Shown piece by piece: positions 1 to 13,049 of a DNA stretch of 64,000 nucleotides. The stretch covers positions 15,190,001-15,254,000 of the forward strand of contig JAKSXM010000132.1 in NCBI GenBank assembly GCA_022575985.1, given 5' to 3'. The notes beneath the pieces were generated by a model. The model was given only the letters and a program-made list of their open reading frames with translations. It searched no databases and was not told the origin of the DNA. Positions within the stretch are counted from its first letter, which is position 1, and each line of letters begins with the position of its first letter. Position numbers and translations under genes: made by a program. Source of the stretch: Anagrus nilaparvatae. Lineage: Eukaryota > Arthropoda > Insecta > Hymenoptera > Mymaridae.

Positions 1-1156
1 CCCAGTACAGGTCAATGAAATCAAAATAATAATATATATTAGAAAATATGGGCGATTAATAGAAATAACTAATAATTCAATATTAAAAAATTACATTTTT
101 GATCACTAGTTTTGATTTTTTCTATCGAGGCTTAAATTTCTTATTTTATAAACTCTTTTCATCCTCCAAAAAAAATCCTTGAAATACGCTAATCTGAAAG
201 CTCCAAAATTTCGCCATTTTCACATAAATCCTTCAAAAATTACCAAAATCTGTATGCTTTAGTAAATTTTTCCGAGGAATCCAAATTTTTGGTCAGATTT
301 AAATTTGCTCATGTGAATCGGTGGGAAATTCAAGAATTTTAATAAATTTAGTAATTTAAAAAATATCATTTTTTAGCTTCCAGATTAGCGTACTCCACAG
401 ATTTTTTTCCGGAGTATGAAAAGAGATTATAAAACAATAAGTTTAAACCTAAATTGAAGAAAATCGAACCTGCACATTTTTTTTATTTAAACTGAAAGGC
501 ATAGTGATGAAAAATATAATACCTCACGTATTCGCAGTCCGAAACAAATTTTGAATCTTAGGATCGAATTGTATTGGAAATTTCCTGTAAGCACCTAGTA
601 GGAAAATATTCTTTTCTGTAAAATAAGCATTGGACAGCAAAAATAAGAATTTTTTGAGTAAAATTAGAAAAGTAGGCCAAAAACACAAAAATGGCTGCCT
701 AAAATCAAGAATTTGACCTAGAAAGCTGAAATTGGATAAAAGTACTTATATTTAATTGTGCTTTCAGAAAAAAATTGTTTGGTCCGATTTTTGCGACCCC
801 TCTCTTCAATTTGGGCCAAGTTGGGGCGCAATCCGTCGTGCATAAGCAATCAATTAATTCAGTATTAAGCATTTTAAAAATCCTTTATCAGAAACAAAAT
901 CTAAGCATTTAAAAAAATATTTTTAGCAAATCTTAGCATTCAACATAAAAATTGTCCACGTAAATTAAATTAATTTTATGTATCTAAAAAAAAACATTAT
1001 TTAAAAAAATATATTAATAAATCATAAGAATAACTAAATACTTAAAAAAATTATAATTTTTAATTATAAAATGATAAGATAATGAAAAAAAACTATTTAA
1101 TAAAATTAAAAATTCATGAAATAAAAGAAGAAAATAACAAAAATAATTAATTAAAT
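1..1156. other. AT-rich intergenic DNA upstream of SP1
   Basis: No coding region is supported. The stretch holds one foldback repeat (listed separately) and otherwise low-complexity A/T-rich sequence up to the SP1 promoter. Confidence 0.6.
112..474. repeat. Small foldback (inverted-repeat) element
   Basis: Two imperfect arms face each other around position 291. The left arm segments 'tacgctaatctgaaagctcc' and 'taaactcttttcatcctcc' reappear inverted in the right arm as 'agcttccagattagcgtactcc' and 'ggagtatgaaaagagattat'. The arms are diverged, so this is probably an old MITE. Ends are approximate and no target duplication was identified. Confidence 0.55.
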
Positions 1157-1163
1157 TATAAAA
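1157..1163 (+). promoter_or_regulatory. Possible TATA box of SP1
   Basis: TATAAAA lies about 50 bp before the proposed SP1 start codon, a workable distance for a short 5' leader. The surroundings are so AT-rich that chance occurrence is likely, so this is a weak call. Confidence 0.3.
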
Positions 1164-1213
1164 CAGTTTTATAATAATTATTGTCTTCATAACAAGTAAT
1201 TAATCTAAAAAAT

Positions 1214-2071
1214 ATGAAATTATTAATTAAATCAATTTTAATATCTTATTTAATAATAACATCTAAAGGTATTAATTAAAAATTAGATTATTTAATTATA
1301 TATTTTTAACTGTATGTAAATTGACAATTTTTAGGTACCAACATAAATAATAATTATCGTATATTAGGTGGTAACGATGCAGAAATAGAAGATTACCCAT
1401 ATCAAGTTTGTGTATTTCGTATGGAGAATGTGATGATACATTTTTGTGGTGGTAGTATAATATCAAAATATTATGTCATAACAGCAGGACATTGTTTGGA
1501 ATCAAATGATACAAATGATTATTTAGTAGCAAGTGGTAGTAGTTACAAAAGATATGGTGCAACTGATCATAATGTTACAAAAATAATAAAACATGAAAAT
1601 TATAAATTATTTAAGGATCAAGTTAGAGCTGAAAATGATATCGGTTTAGTTAAAGTTGATGAACCATTTATATTTGATAAAACACGTCAACCAATAGCAT
1701 TGTTTAAAAATACAGATAAATTTAATGCTGGTTCTAATGCTATTGTTATTGGTTGGGGCATTAATACTTATGGATGGTATTCACCAAAATTGCAAGTTGT
1801 TAAATTACCAATAATTCAGAAAAATTTGTGTTTTCAATCATATTTAGAAAAATATGGTGGTATACCAAATGGACAAGTATGTGCTGGTTATTTAAATGAT
1901 GGTAAAAAAAATGTTTGCCATGGTGATTCTGGTGGGCCATTGGTTATTAATGGTAAATTAGCTGGGGTTACGTCATGGGTTGGTGAACCATGTGGTGAAA
2001 TTAACAGTCCAGCTGTGTTTACCGAAATTGCTTATTATAGAAGTTGGATACATAATTATACAAATATTTAA
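1214..2071 (+). CDS. Secreted chymotrypsin/elastase-like serine protease SP1 (S1A), two exons
   Basis: Exons are 1214-1268 and 1335-2071, joined across a 66-bp GT-AG intron in phase 1, giving 263 residues. The short first exon encodes a Lys-starting hydrophobic signal peptide (residues 1-19). A propeptide of about eight residues ends at Arg27, followed by Ile-Leu-Gly-Gly, the zymogen cleavage site. The catalytic triad is intact: His71 (ITAGHC), Asp120 (ENDIGL) and Ser217 (GDSGGP). The S1 pocket is not trypsin-like: the position equivalent to 189 is Asn (Lys-Asn-Val-Cys-His-Gly-Asp-Ser) and position 216 is Val (Ser-Trp-Val-Gly), the latter recalling elastases. Family knowledge says such enzymes are secreted and activated by trypsin-like cleavage. 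It is closest to SP2 in the window. Gut or venom role is inference. The start was chosen because it gives a signal peptide and the splice phase fits. Confidence 0.9.
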
Positions 2072-5000
2072 AAATAGATTGTTCGTAAGGCATTGTTCGA
2101 GTTAGTAGTTCGAGGAATTACTAAGCTCCAAAAATGAACTCTAATACAGTATAGGAGTTCGAACCCCGGTGAAAATTTAGAGAAGATAACAGAATTAGAA
2201 AAAAACCATATCAACAGCAATACACTAGAAAACAGTTCACCTAAAGATTGTATTAAAATCTTTAATTAATTCATCAACTGCCAAAATTGAATTTTTCAAG
2301 CAGAGCAACTTGACAGTGTCTGAGTTTTGCAGTGTATATAAACTTTTGTTTGTTTATAAGGTAATAGAACTATCACATAATGATTATTTGCAACGAAGTG
2401 ACGAGCAACAACCTTTTTATCAATATTTTTATTCATGATTTATTCTTAAAAATAAATTGATTAAAAACACTTAATATTGTTTGAAAATTATAAATTCATA
2501 AGTAAATAATTTATGAATTTTTAAATAAAATTATTTTTTAATTAATATTTAAATTTAAAATAACAATGACAATTTTAATTAATTTGATTAAACAATTTTT
2601 TTGATATTCTTCATATTAATTATTTCCATTCTTGTGATTTAAATAAAAATTTTTTTTTTGCTTATGGAAATATTTATTTCTCGCAAAACTTCAAAAAGTG
2701 AATTATACTCTCATAAGGGCAATTTATTGAAAAAATAAAGCAAATAATTGTTAGCTCAAAAATCAAATATTTTTATTTAACATCAATTTTTTTACTGACT
2801 GAAAAACACACTTGTTATAACAATATTGTTTTATTGGTTCTTTTTCAATTTTCTTTACGTTTCAGCTCATTTGCAATAGTTTGAGCAAGAAAAAAAAATT
2901 TGCTATCCACCAGCGAAATCCTGCAAGCGGATTTTTTTTATTAAGTGCATAAACAAAAAAATTATCAAATTCATCAAAGTATGTAACTTTGACCATATGT
3001 CTAGAAATAGTAATTTATAGGAATGAAGTTTAAATAATAGCTTAAAATTCAGATTTTGATTCACAATAATAATTCATAAGTCAAATTTTCTCATCAGCGG
3101 CCATAAAGGACGTGTTTCTGTTAAAAACATCTTTTCTCGACACGAAAAAAAAATCATATCATTTATATAAAAGAATACCCCAAATCACAGTTGACCCAGT
3201 TTGTCTTCGCCTTGGGTGCAAATTTCCATACGATTAGGGCCATACATTAATTTTCTGTCATTAGGTCTTAAAATAATATTAAAGACGCAGTTATTATATT
3301 CAATAACAATTTTTTTTAGAAAAAATATTTGTTAAAATTTATTCGTATTCAATATGAAAAATCTTGAACATTTTTTTGATTAGATAAATGTAGTTCTATC
3401 CAATGTTTCTATATTCGTAAAAAAGTTTAAAGAATTGAATTTATCGGTTCGATATAGCTCAACTGTGTAAGGCGGCACTGATAGAAGAATATATTTTAAT
3501 AGAAGCACTCGAGAATCTGTAAAACTCACATACACGCATAACACGAATACACGTAAAAGTATAAATTTATTCTTCTGAATAAAATGTAATAGACAAGAGA
3601 AAAATACCAATATATCCAATGAGTTTACTATAAAGTTTTACCAATCGAATTGTTTATATGTATTGAGAGAGTAAAAGAGACGGTAATCCGTAACAGAAAA
3701 ACTAAAGGATGTTAAATTTATAACGGCCATTTTGCCCAGTATTGTTACTAAAACATATATATAGAAGCCGCGATTTCATGTCTCAGATACTGCATTAAAA
3801 AAAAGGAAAAAAAGAAAAACATTTTTTTTTTTTACTTTTTTTTTAGTTTTATCTCTACAAGAGAAATACGATGAGATAGAGGAAGAAAAATGAGGTACTT
3901 TAGGAAAAACTATTTGATTATATTATGAGTATAGAATATACAAGTGAAGAATACAATATGTTTATCTGTGTGTGTTTTTTTTTGTCGAGATTCTTCGAAT
4001 ATTTATAAAAATTTATTTAAACCGATAAATGTATCAATAATCCTGAAATTTTATTAATTATAACACGAAAAAATGTATCAAAAAATATTTAAACAGTTTT
4101 TATAAAAAATAAAATTAAAAATTTTTACAGAAGCCTTTTTTAAGCTTACACGAGTTGAATTTGATATCTGATAAGTCACAAACTAGAACCAGTCCAAAAG
4201 CTTTTGTGATTGGTCCGAGATTCTGTTCGAATCTTTTTAGGAACCTCGACAATTCGAACCTCATTGGGCAGGGGAAAAATTGGAATTATTAAGGAATTCG
4301 TATAATCGAGATTCGAGTTAGATCCAGTTCTCTTTTTAATATAAAAAAATTTTTAATTATTCCCTAGAAAAAACTTTTTCTGCCTGATTCTAGGCGTTAT
4401 CGTGGCATACTGTAGGCACACCGTTTTTCTAAAATGGGACTCTAACTTTAAAATCAAAAGGAAAGTATAATTAGAGGATACTTAAGTAATAAGATTTTTA
4501 ATTACTGAATTTAAAAAACTTTCAAATTTACTTTCTGAAGGGATGACATATTATGTGGCTGTAAAATTTTGTCAATGAAAATGAATTATGCGTTTGCTCT
4601 ATGTAACTACAAAAATAATATTCAAAATTTAAAACAGAAAAAATTAAGATTGCTATACATATTCAATAACAAATAATTTCAATTTTAATAAAAATCAATT
4701 TGAGAAAATATAGAAATTAAAACAAAAAAACGAAAAAAAAAAAATAATCTCTTCTTTTTAAATTCAAAATGAATAAAAAACAAGCATAAAATAACTATAA
4801 AAATTTCATTTAAAATAACTGATTTTTGTTATACACATTTACAATACATAAAAGCAGACAATTTTTTTTTTCACTGCGTTTAATTACAATTTTAACTTTT
4901 TCATATCTCTGTATTTGAAAAAAAAAATTTACCATTTATGCAAAAATTGTATATAGAGTGTATAAAAATAGTATTAAAAAAAATAATAAAATAAACTTCA

Positions 5001-7863
5001 CAAATACACATGCATATATATATGTGCAATATTCTATAGTTATATATAATTTTTTTTTGTATGCACAATCTCTGCAATTCGTTAGTTTGTATATAACAAG
5101 GTTGAAACGTTAGCTATTGTGATTGACAGGTGGCAATATAACTTTTTCCAAAGTATTAAACGTCGTGCGGGGGTGGATATGTGACATCCCTTTTTTTTTG
5201 TTGCATGCTTCCTTTCATCTCTCTACTGATATCTATATATATATAAATTCGCTAACAAGCGGTTGTATATAAGATAAATATACAAGAGAGAAAAAAATGA
5301 TAGAAAACATTTGATTTTGCGTTACGCAAGCTGTTGCACCCGCATCTGCGCATTCATGCAAAGTCAAAAATGTCCATCTAAATCGTCACTCGTTTCGACA
5401 GATTTTTATTTAATATATCTCACTTGACGATTTATATGAAACTTCAATAATTTACTATACATATCACTATTTTTTTGTTACTTTTATATGAAAAAAAGAG
5501 GAAAAATATTTTTTGGTTTTCTAATTTTAATACGCAATTTCACAGATTTTATGCATGATTTTTACATCATGTTTCTCATAAATTATTTTATGTAGGAATA
5601 TTAGTATTTACCTGAAAAATATGACATAATGACGACACGTCAACTACATTTTAGACTAAGTTGAGAATGTAAAAAAAATATAATTCTTGTTTTAAAAAAA
5701 TAACATATTAAAACTCATGATCTTAATATTGAAAAAAAATTTATCAAATCTTTTCTGAAACTATAGTAAAGCAATTCAGGTTAATTTTTTGTATGACTAG
5801 TGTTCTGCAGTTATATTTTCGAAGTCCGTAATTTTAGTTCAGTACAACTTACTGAAAAATGTTTTTCATAAAATTTGTTTTTGAAAAAAAAAAATTTTTT
5901 TTCATAAAAATGTTTTTCATATTTTCATAGTATTTTGAAATTACAAGTTAACAAATAAAAAATAGATATGTCTGATTCAAGCTGGATTATTTACATACTT
6001 AAACCATAACTCCACTGAATTTTAATATTCATACTTATCCAAAGAAAGGTAATACTTACACACAAGAATGAAAACAACGAGAAATTTCATAGTCAATTTT
6101 TGAGATTGCAGCATTTTATTGAAAATTACCAAAAAACCTTATTTTATAACATTGAATTAACATTAAGCCCTGCGATCCTGGGACCTAAAGACATGTTTTT
6201 TCAACATAATAAACTAAATCAGAATCATTTGGTGTAATTTGGTGTTCCTAAAGTAGTCCTAAGGTAGTAATTTTATTAAAAGTAACTCCGGTATAAAAAC
6301 AAACAAAAAATGGTTTATTTTGAAAAAATTTGTAAATTTTTTATTTTGTTTGTAAAAATACTACTATTTTTCATAAACTTGTGAAAAAAATGCAGTTTCT
6401 AACATTATTTATGAAATTCCAACAAAAAATCAAAGATTTAGGACTTTTTCATAAATTTGTCAACTTTAGTCAATGTACGATTTTAGTATTTTTTTTTAAC
6501 GATATGTTTGCAACAAAACTATATTAACTGAGGTTATTTTTAACACAAAAATATTTTGAAATTAGTCTGTCAGTTATTTTGAAAATTTGATTGCATTTAC
6601 AATAGAAAATAGAAAAAAAAATCAGATTTTAACAGTTATAAATAACATTCTAAGTATAATCATACATAAACAGAGGCCGAATCCCAAAAATCGTTTAATA
6701 AATTAACTAATTAACGATAAATTATTTTTTGTATTACAAATAAAAAAATATAATAAATTTGTCAACGTTCCATTTAAATCACTAAAAGTCACCTTAAATT
6801 TTTAACAGAAAAATCAAAAAAAAATATAACTAATAGATATAATAACCTAATAAACATGAATAAAAAAGTATCAAAAATTTCAATAAAGAGAATTTTTGAA
6901 ATAATAATATCAATACTTATAATCGCATGTAATCCTATTGAATAAAATAAATCTTTTTACACCTTTTGTAACACATCTCAAACATACCTAATTTTTATTT
7001 CTTTTTATTTTCTTTACATGTCAACTATAAAATCACATATTATTATTATTATTTTAACAATGCATAAATTTAAAAATAAAAAATTGGCCTATATATATAA
7101 ATACTTAATCGTAAGAAAACTAACATTTTTACAATAAAACGTGACAAATTTCGCCTTCGATACAATTATGTTTTCTTTATTTAGATTCTATATAAACTTC
7201 AACGCTTTTTTTTATATTAAAAAAAATGGTTTTCTACAAAATTTATAAGATTTTTTCTTTTTCAACAGGCGACGAATTTACGATTGACGTGTCAGTTACT
7301 ATAGAATTATACAGCTTTTTTTCTTCTATTTTTATTAGAAAAAAAAATAATAAAAGTATAAATTTTTAAATTTGTTATTTTTTTGTATTTAAATTATGAT
7401 TGACGTTTGCATATTGCTTTTGATATTTATAATAAAATGAAAAAATTTTATGAATGTGTCAAAAAATTGATCAGAAATTTTAATATGTGAATATAAAGGA
7501 AAATTTTGTTCGCGTGCTATTCGATTTAGTACTCTCGGTTAGGTCTTTTCGAAAGTGTAAGAAAAGGCGAATCTTGTTATACAAATTGTGAATTAAATAT
7601 GTAAAACATCATTATTAAATTAAAAGCCGAAAGAATTTTTACTTCGTGGCTGAAACTTAAGTAATTGACTGGATCTATAAATATAAGACTAAGGAATCGG
7701 CTTAGTGTTAATAAAGAAAATCTATAGTAACGTATAATAACGCAGTCCAAGTAAATTCTGAGTTCCATACTGCTTTTTTTAACTTCTTTGAAAACTAATA
7801 GGCAAATCTTCACAAACGAAAAAATCTTCACGGTTTTTCACTAAGTATTGAAAATTATGTAAC
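2072..7863. other. Gene-free AT-rich interval between SP1 and the lipase gene
   Basis: Neither strand shows a supportable coding region; short open frames here lack start context, family motifs and codon structure. At 2140-2180 there is a lone tRNA B-box-like string (GAGTTCGAACCCC) without a tRNA fold. Much of 3000-7500 looks single-copy within the window and could hold untranslated or regulatory DNA, but nothing can be shown. Confidence 0.5.
2855..2940. repeat. Degenerate half of the 51.8-kb foldback family
   Basis: The strings 'tttacgtttcagctcatttg' and 'ctgcaagcggattttttt' match the right arm of the foldback element at 51761-52051 with substitutions. Only one arm is convincing; a weak partner lies near 2660-2700. 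Confidence 0.4.
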
Positions 7864-7869
7864 TTTAAT
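7864..7869 (-). terminator. Possible poly(A) signal of the phospholipase A1 gene
   Basis: ATTAAA on the minus strand, about 50 bases beyond the stop codon of the lipase gene. It is a common variant poly(A) signal, but the context is AT-rich. Confidence 0.3.
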
Positions 7870-7916
7870 TTCAAGTATTGGAATTTTCAAACTATAATTT
7901 AAAGTTTTAAATTTAG

Positions 7917-10900
7917 CTAAAAGTAACGTCCAAGAGCATAAGGTTTAGATAATTTTGTTTTTAATGAAAATATTCCTTTTTTATTAATACAATCTTTGAT
8001 CCCACCCATGAGTGACTTGGGGCCTTTACAATTTGTCAAAGAAATATCATCACATTTCTTGCCATAAAATTTTCTAGCACTGTTAATGGATTCCACAAGA
8101 AAATCTACAGCTCGGGAATGCGATTCAGCATATTTGTTAAAAATGTTTAACCAAGTATTACTACAATATCCAGGTTGGATCTTCCCACCATTTAGATAAA
8201 AGTCAGCGTGACCAAGTGGTGCCATTATACCTAAACAACTACCTTGAGTATGTATTACTTCAACGTTTCGTGCACTATAAATTGATATTTTTCTATTGAC
8301 TTTTGCTTTTAAAAACAATGGCGCAGCTGGATCTAAACCTGTATTAAAATTAAATTATTTATAAGAAAAGTTAATGTACAATAATGTTAATATTCAATGT
8401 TATTTCTAAAATATATCAATTATTTTGTTAAAACTAATAAGTTATAATATAATTCCCTGATTAAAAAATAATATAAGAGTAGCAGAATTTCTGAGATCTG
8501 CACATTATTTACACAGATTTTAGCAAAAATTTCTGGGACTACTTTCTTGTTACTGAATTAAAATTCTGATCCAATTTTTGGGTTCCTTGGGAAAGACTAC
8601 TGCGGAATAAGGTATGGTTTCCGGCCCCAGCATATTTTTCGCATTTTTTTGGCTCAATTTGATGATACATGATAAAAAATAAGATTCCGAGGGTCGGCAC
8701 CCCCCCACCGCCCCTGCGTTGCCCCTGGGGGGTTGAAACGTGTTTTTCACTAAAAATTAATATCTCCGGGCCTAATCATCCGATTGGGGCGTGGTTGGTA
8801 TCAAAATTTTCGTTTTGAAAAAATACACCAACAAAAAATTTTTTTTTACTTTTGAATTCATTTTGAGGTTCAAAACTTCGAAAAACGTCATTTTTGGCTT
8901 TTTCGACGCTCTAAAAATTGAGATATCTCATGATAGAGGAAAAACTCCTTTTTTTCGCGCTCAGCGGAACTTTGTCTAAAACTACTTTTCAAAATTATAA
9001 ATCTAAAATTAGCTTTTTTATGGTCTTTTTCATAAAAAAACGATATTTAACCTATACTCTACCAAAGGACTTCATTTATTTCATGAAATCTCTTTTAATT
9101 TTCACAATATAATATCATTTTTCCTTATGAATAATAATGAAAATACTAACACTTTTATTATAAATAATTATTTTGAAGAAAGTTATTTATTCTTAAAATA
9201 TGCATTAAATTAGATAAATTTAATTAATCAACATATTGAATTATATAATTATTTGAACGTAAAACCTCATTTTTAATTAATATATGGAAAATCCGCAGAA
9301 AGATTGCGCTTAGGATGATCAACTTTTTAAAGAACAAAATTGAACGCACACCTTCCTGTTACATATCTTTAGGTTCTTTAGACCATAGAAAGGGACGAGC
9401 AAGTTAGAAACAGAAAATATTTTGCTTGCCCTATATTTTTTTTCTTTAGTTGGAAGACTCAAAATCACGTTTTTTTTTATAAATTAAAATTATTTTAAAT
9501 GATTGATTTATGTTTTTTCACTTGTTTTGCATTCACAATTTACTAAAAAGAGTATACTCTCTTTTCTTTATATACATATATATATATATATACATATATT
9601 TAAGACCAAAAATCACAAATTTTCAATTTTTAACTTCTTGGAGCAGCTCAAAAGGTAAATATTGGGGTTTTTAAAAATTCGTATACTTGGGATTTTTCTA
9701 GCAGAATCAAATGGTTTTATAAACATTTCATCGAATTTCTGAGAAAAAAATGTATGTAACTCTTGTAAATTAAGAAAATTTTTTCTTAAAAAATGCGAAA
9801 CTTTAAACATTGGCTCCCTGAAAATTGGGGCCCTAAATACTATAAAAATGAAGTTTTCTCCTATAAAGCGTCGACAAATGTTAAAATGAATAGTGAATTT
9901 GGATTGTACGGGAAAAACTAAAACGAAGTACGTTTTTAGTCCAGTTTTTAACATCATTTGAATCTGTTAGAAAAATCCCAAATTGACGAATTATTAAAAA
10001 ACCCAATATCTAAAATTTAAACTGCTCCAAGACGTTGAAAATTTGTATTCTTTGTCTTAAATATACTCTTTTTAGTAAAATGTCAATATAAGAAAAGTGA
10101 AAAAACATAAATCCATAAATCAAAAAATAATTTTAATTTATAACAAAAAAATTCCAAAATTGGTTATTTTTAAATATTGAAAAAACGTGATTCTGAGTCT
10201 GTAAACTCAAAAAAAAAACTATGCGGCGAGCAAAAATTTTTCTATTCCTAGCTTGTTTATCACTTTATATGGTCTAAGATACCCGAAGAAACGTATCAGT
10301 AAGGTGTGCCTTCAATTTTTTTTTTTTTTGTTGAAAAGATGATCATCCTATTGATTATTGCGAAAATTAAAAGAGATTACATGAAATAAATGAAGTCCTT
10401 TGATAGAGTATAGGTTAAATATCGTTTTTTTAAGAAAAAGACCATAAAAAAGCCAATTTTAGATTTAAAATAAAATATTAGATGGTATGATAAAATAAGA
10501 AAAAAATAAAACACGATTTGTTTTACATAATCGTCAATTGCGAGTGACGCACCGTAAAAGTTGCCATTTTTTTGACGGAATTTTGAAAAGTAGTTTTAGA
10601 CAAAGTTCCCCTGAGCGCGAAAAAACGGAGTTTTTCCTCTATCATGAGATATCTCAATTTTTAGACCGTCGAAAAAGCCAAAAATGACGTTTTTTGAAAT
10701 TTTGAACCTCAAAATGAATTCAAAAGTAAAAAAAAAAAAATTTTGTTTTTGGTGTATTTTTTCAAAACGAAAATTTTGATACCAACCACGCCCCAATCGG
10801 ATGATTAGGCCCGGAGATATTAATTTTTAGTGAAAAACACGTTTCAACCCACCAGGGGCAACGCAGGGGGGGTGGGGGGTGGGTGCCGACCCACGGAATC

Positions 10901-11897
10901 TTATTTTTTATCATATATCATCAAATTGAGCCAAAAAAATGCAAAAAATATGCTGGGGCCGGAAACCATACATTATTCCGCAGTAGTCTTTTACAAAAGT
11001 CCTTTATGTTATGAATATTTTGTTAAAATATATTACCAAAAAAATTGTAAATTACTAACTACTTTAAAAATAAAATAAACTTTTACCAATAACATAATTT
11101 ATAGATGCTTTAGCATAATAAGCCGATAATCCTGCTATATGAGCACCAAGTGAAAAACCAACTACTGTTAAGGTGTGAAGACTCATTCCTTTCAAAACCA
11201 AAAAGTCAATCATTTTGGCAACTCTTTTTCCTACATTTAATGTATGAGATGCCGAATAAAGATAATCCCGAGAATCAGAAAGTTTTGTCCAATCAACAGC
11301 AATCACATTATAATCTCCATGCTTTAGATATGCTATGATAGAATTTTCATATATTATAACATAATACGCATCGTATCATTTCATGGTATCATAGAATATG
11401 ATTACCTTCTTTAATAAGATCACATACTTCACTTTTCTGAAACCCTGTCCATCCATGAGTAACAATAAAAGTTCTTTTTGATGGGTTAAAACCCGATTTC
11501 TTTAAACTATTTGGATTAAGCTTAAAGGACTTGCTACTTACTACATCATTTTTTCGAGTGTGCATTATAAATAATACATCATTTTTAACATCCGTGTCAT
11601 AATCAATCAAAGAATAAATATTGGTACCTAAAAGGTCTATAAAAATTTATTTTAAATATTAAATTCCTAATTTGCTAAAATTACTTACAATCCTTAATAA
11701 TATTGCCTGTAGACCACGTATCGGAAATCAAGGAAAACATGTTCGCTTGAATTGTATCTAAAATAAAAAAATTTTATTTTCAAGATTGTAATTACATTTT
11801 AACACGGATAATAAAATAAATGTTTAAATTAGATTTTCGTACTCTTAATTAATAAATTAATGACAAAAAACAATAACACTAATTTTATATTAAACAT
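7917..11897 (-). CDS. Secreted phospholipase A1 / pancreatic-lipase-family protein, five exons
   Basis: Minus-strand exons are 11897-11843, 11757-11689, 11636-11406, 11332-11087 and 8338-7917. All introns are phase 1 with GT-AG ends, and joining them gives 340 residues without a stop. Residues 1-18 are a hydrophobic signal peptide. His-Gly-Trp-Thr-Gly (102-106) is the oxyanion-loop motif. Gly-Phe-Ser-Leu-Gly places the nucleophile at Ser179. Leu-Asp-Pro-Ala gives Asp203, and Ser-His-Ser-Arg-Ala-Val gives His274. Gly-His-Ala-Asp-Phe-Tyr followed by Asn-Gly-Gly is typical of insect and vespid-venom phospholipase A1. The family cleaves the sn-1 acyl chain of phospholipids or acts as a neutral lipase; which one cannot be told here. 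The cysteine that usually precedes the catalytic His is Glu. Introns 1-3 are 85, 52 and 73 bp, but intron 4 is 2748 bp because it contains a palindrome. The gene is convergent with SP1. Confidence 0.88.
8590..10992. repeat. 2.4-kb giant palindrome (foldback element) in lipase intron 4
   Basis: Sequence from 'aaagactactgcgg' at about 8592 runs inward and is mirrored by a right arm ending 'ccgcagtagtcttt' at about 10991; the axis is near 9792. Matching landmarks include the GC-rich block at 8695-8735 and 10845-10895 and the 'ccaatcggatgattaggccc' block at 10793. Arms differ by scattered substitutions, and the right arm carries an extra block around 10490-10570. Mirrored short open frames in the arms have no recognisable function. 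No target duplication was found. Confidence 0.85.
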
Positions 11898-11943
11898 TTT
11901 AATTGATAAATATAACGCATGTATACACAACCGAAACTATTAA

Positions 11944-11950
11944 CTTTATA
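11944..11950 (-). promoter_or_regulatory. Possible TATA box of the phospholipase A1 gene
   Basis: TATAAAG on the minus strand, about 47 bases before the start codon at 11897, which fits a short 5' leader. Confidence 0.35.
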
Positions 11951-12386
11951 ATTTTGACGTGTTTCAAGTATTGTTTAATATGAAGAATTTTTTTTATGTG
12001 AGTAATTATATAAAAATTACGAAATAAGTATTAAGTGTGTGAAGTACTATTTATTATCAGGAAAAAACCAAAATCTTTGATTAAAATTTACGAAACAGAT
12101 TTTACAACATGTAGATAAAATAAGTTTATTATCATTATATAGGTCAATATTTGTGAAGTGTATACAGTTTGGATTTTCGAGTCTCGGAATGTACTCCAAG
12201 ATATGTTTGGTTGAAAGTATATATAAAATAATAATTGACCCATATAAGTTTAAACCTTTATAGATTAATTTTTAAAATATCGCATAGGAGCCGGTTTTCA
12301 ATCAGAAGTCACTTTCTTGTACCTAAGTATCTTCATTTCTTGAAAAATGTACTTTAAAATTAATAATTGGTGTTAGATGTTGTTGC
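11951..12386. other. Intergenic DNA upstream of the lipase gene
   Basis: No gene is seen. Positions 12058-12130 resemble the duplicated unit at 21871-22086 ('acgaaacagattttaca' shared). Confidence 0.5.
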
Positions 12387-12387
12387 T

Positions 12388-13045
12388 AGGGGTGTGCGGT
12401 TACCCGACCCGAAGCTTCAGGCGGTCTTCGATTTTTTCGGGTCGGGTCGGGTCTGTCTTCGGTTATACCCGAAAAGCTTCAGGGATCTGAAGGTACAGTT
12501 TTTAGATGAGAAATTTCCCTGGCATTACGATCCTATCATCGTTTTTGCGAAAAATTTCCATTTGCTCTTAAAAATGAGAATAAAAGGGTAAAAAAAGGAC
12601 TTGTTAAGAAAGAATAATTTTTATTAATTTTAAGTTATTATTTATTTTTTTATGTATATAAATTAAATAAATAAATAAATAAATTTGCATTTTTTTTAAC
12701 ATCAATAGATACTTAGTATGCTATTTTGTTTAATGATTAAAAATAATAAAACCTATTCCCAAATTAATGCAGAAATTTAATAATAAAAAATAAAACAATT
12801 CGTATTAAAACATCTTTAAAATCTATTTTTGTAAGTACATTAATACTTAATTTACTTAAAAAAATTATAGGTTCATCAAGTAGCACTTTCATAAGAACTG
12901 AGATTTCAAGGGTACCCCCTCCCCCCTTTCACTTGCAAACTTGCATCAGTTTTTGGACTTCACTTAGAAATTATTATACGAAGAACGTGACTTTCGATAG
13001 GGGTACGGGAGTTCTCAAAAAATTTATAATAAAAAAATACACCTA
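12388..13045 (+). mobile_element. Truncated hAT-type MITE, relative of 26841-27407
   Basis: It begins with the terminal repeat TAGGGGTGTGCGG and continues through the Pro-rich GC block ('cgggtcgggtcggg') and the inner segments 'gagaataaaagggt', 'ctattcccaaattaat' and 'gacttcacttagaaattatt', all present in the same order in the inverted complete copy. The other terminal repeat is missing: similarity stops near 'aaatacacct' where a different foldback starts. The open frame across the left end is a repeat artefact. Confidence 0.75.
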
Positions 13046-13049
13046 AAAA

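Noticed and set aside
1214..2071. Calling SP1, SP2 or SP3 a trypsin
   Set aside because: The residue equivalent to Asp189 is Asn in SP1 and SP2 and Gly in SP3, so trypsin-type specificity is unlikely.
2100..2180. tRNA gene around 'ggagttcgaaccccgg'
   Set aside because: Only a B-box-like string; the T-stem does not pair and no acceptor or anticodon arm can be drawn.
8550..8750. Paired open frames starting MKNTFQP at 8750 (minus) and 10830 (plus)
   Set aside because: Mirrored products of the palindrome arms; no protein family, and they lie in an intron.
12367..12591. Open frame 'GVRLPDP...' also found at 27200-27424
   Set aside because: It spans the terminal repeat of the hAT MITE in both places, so it is a repeat artefact.
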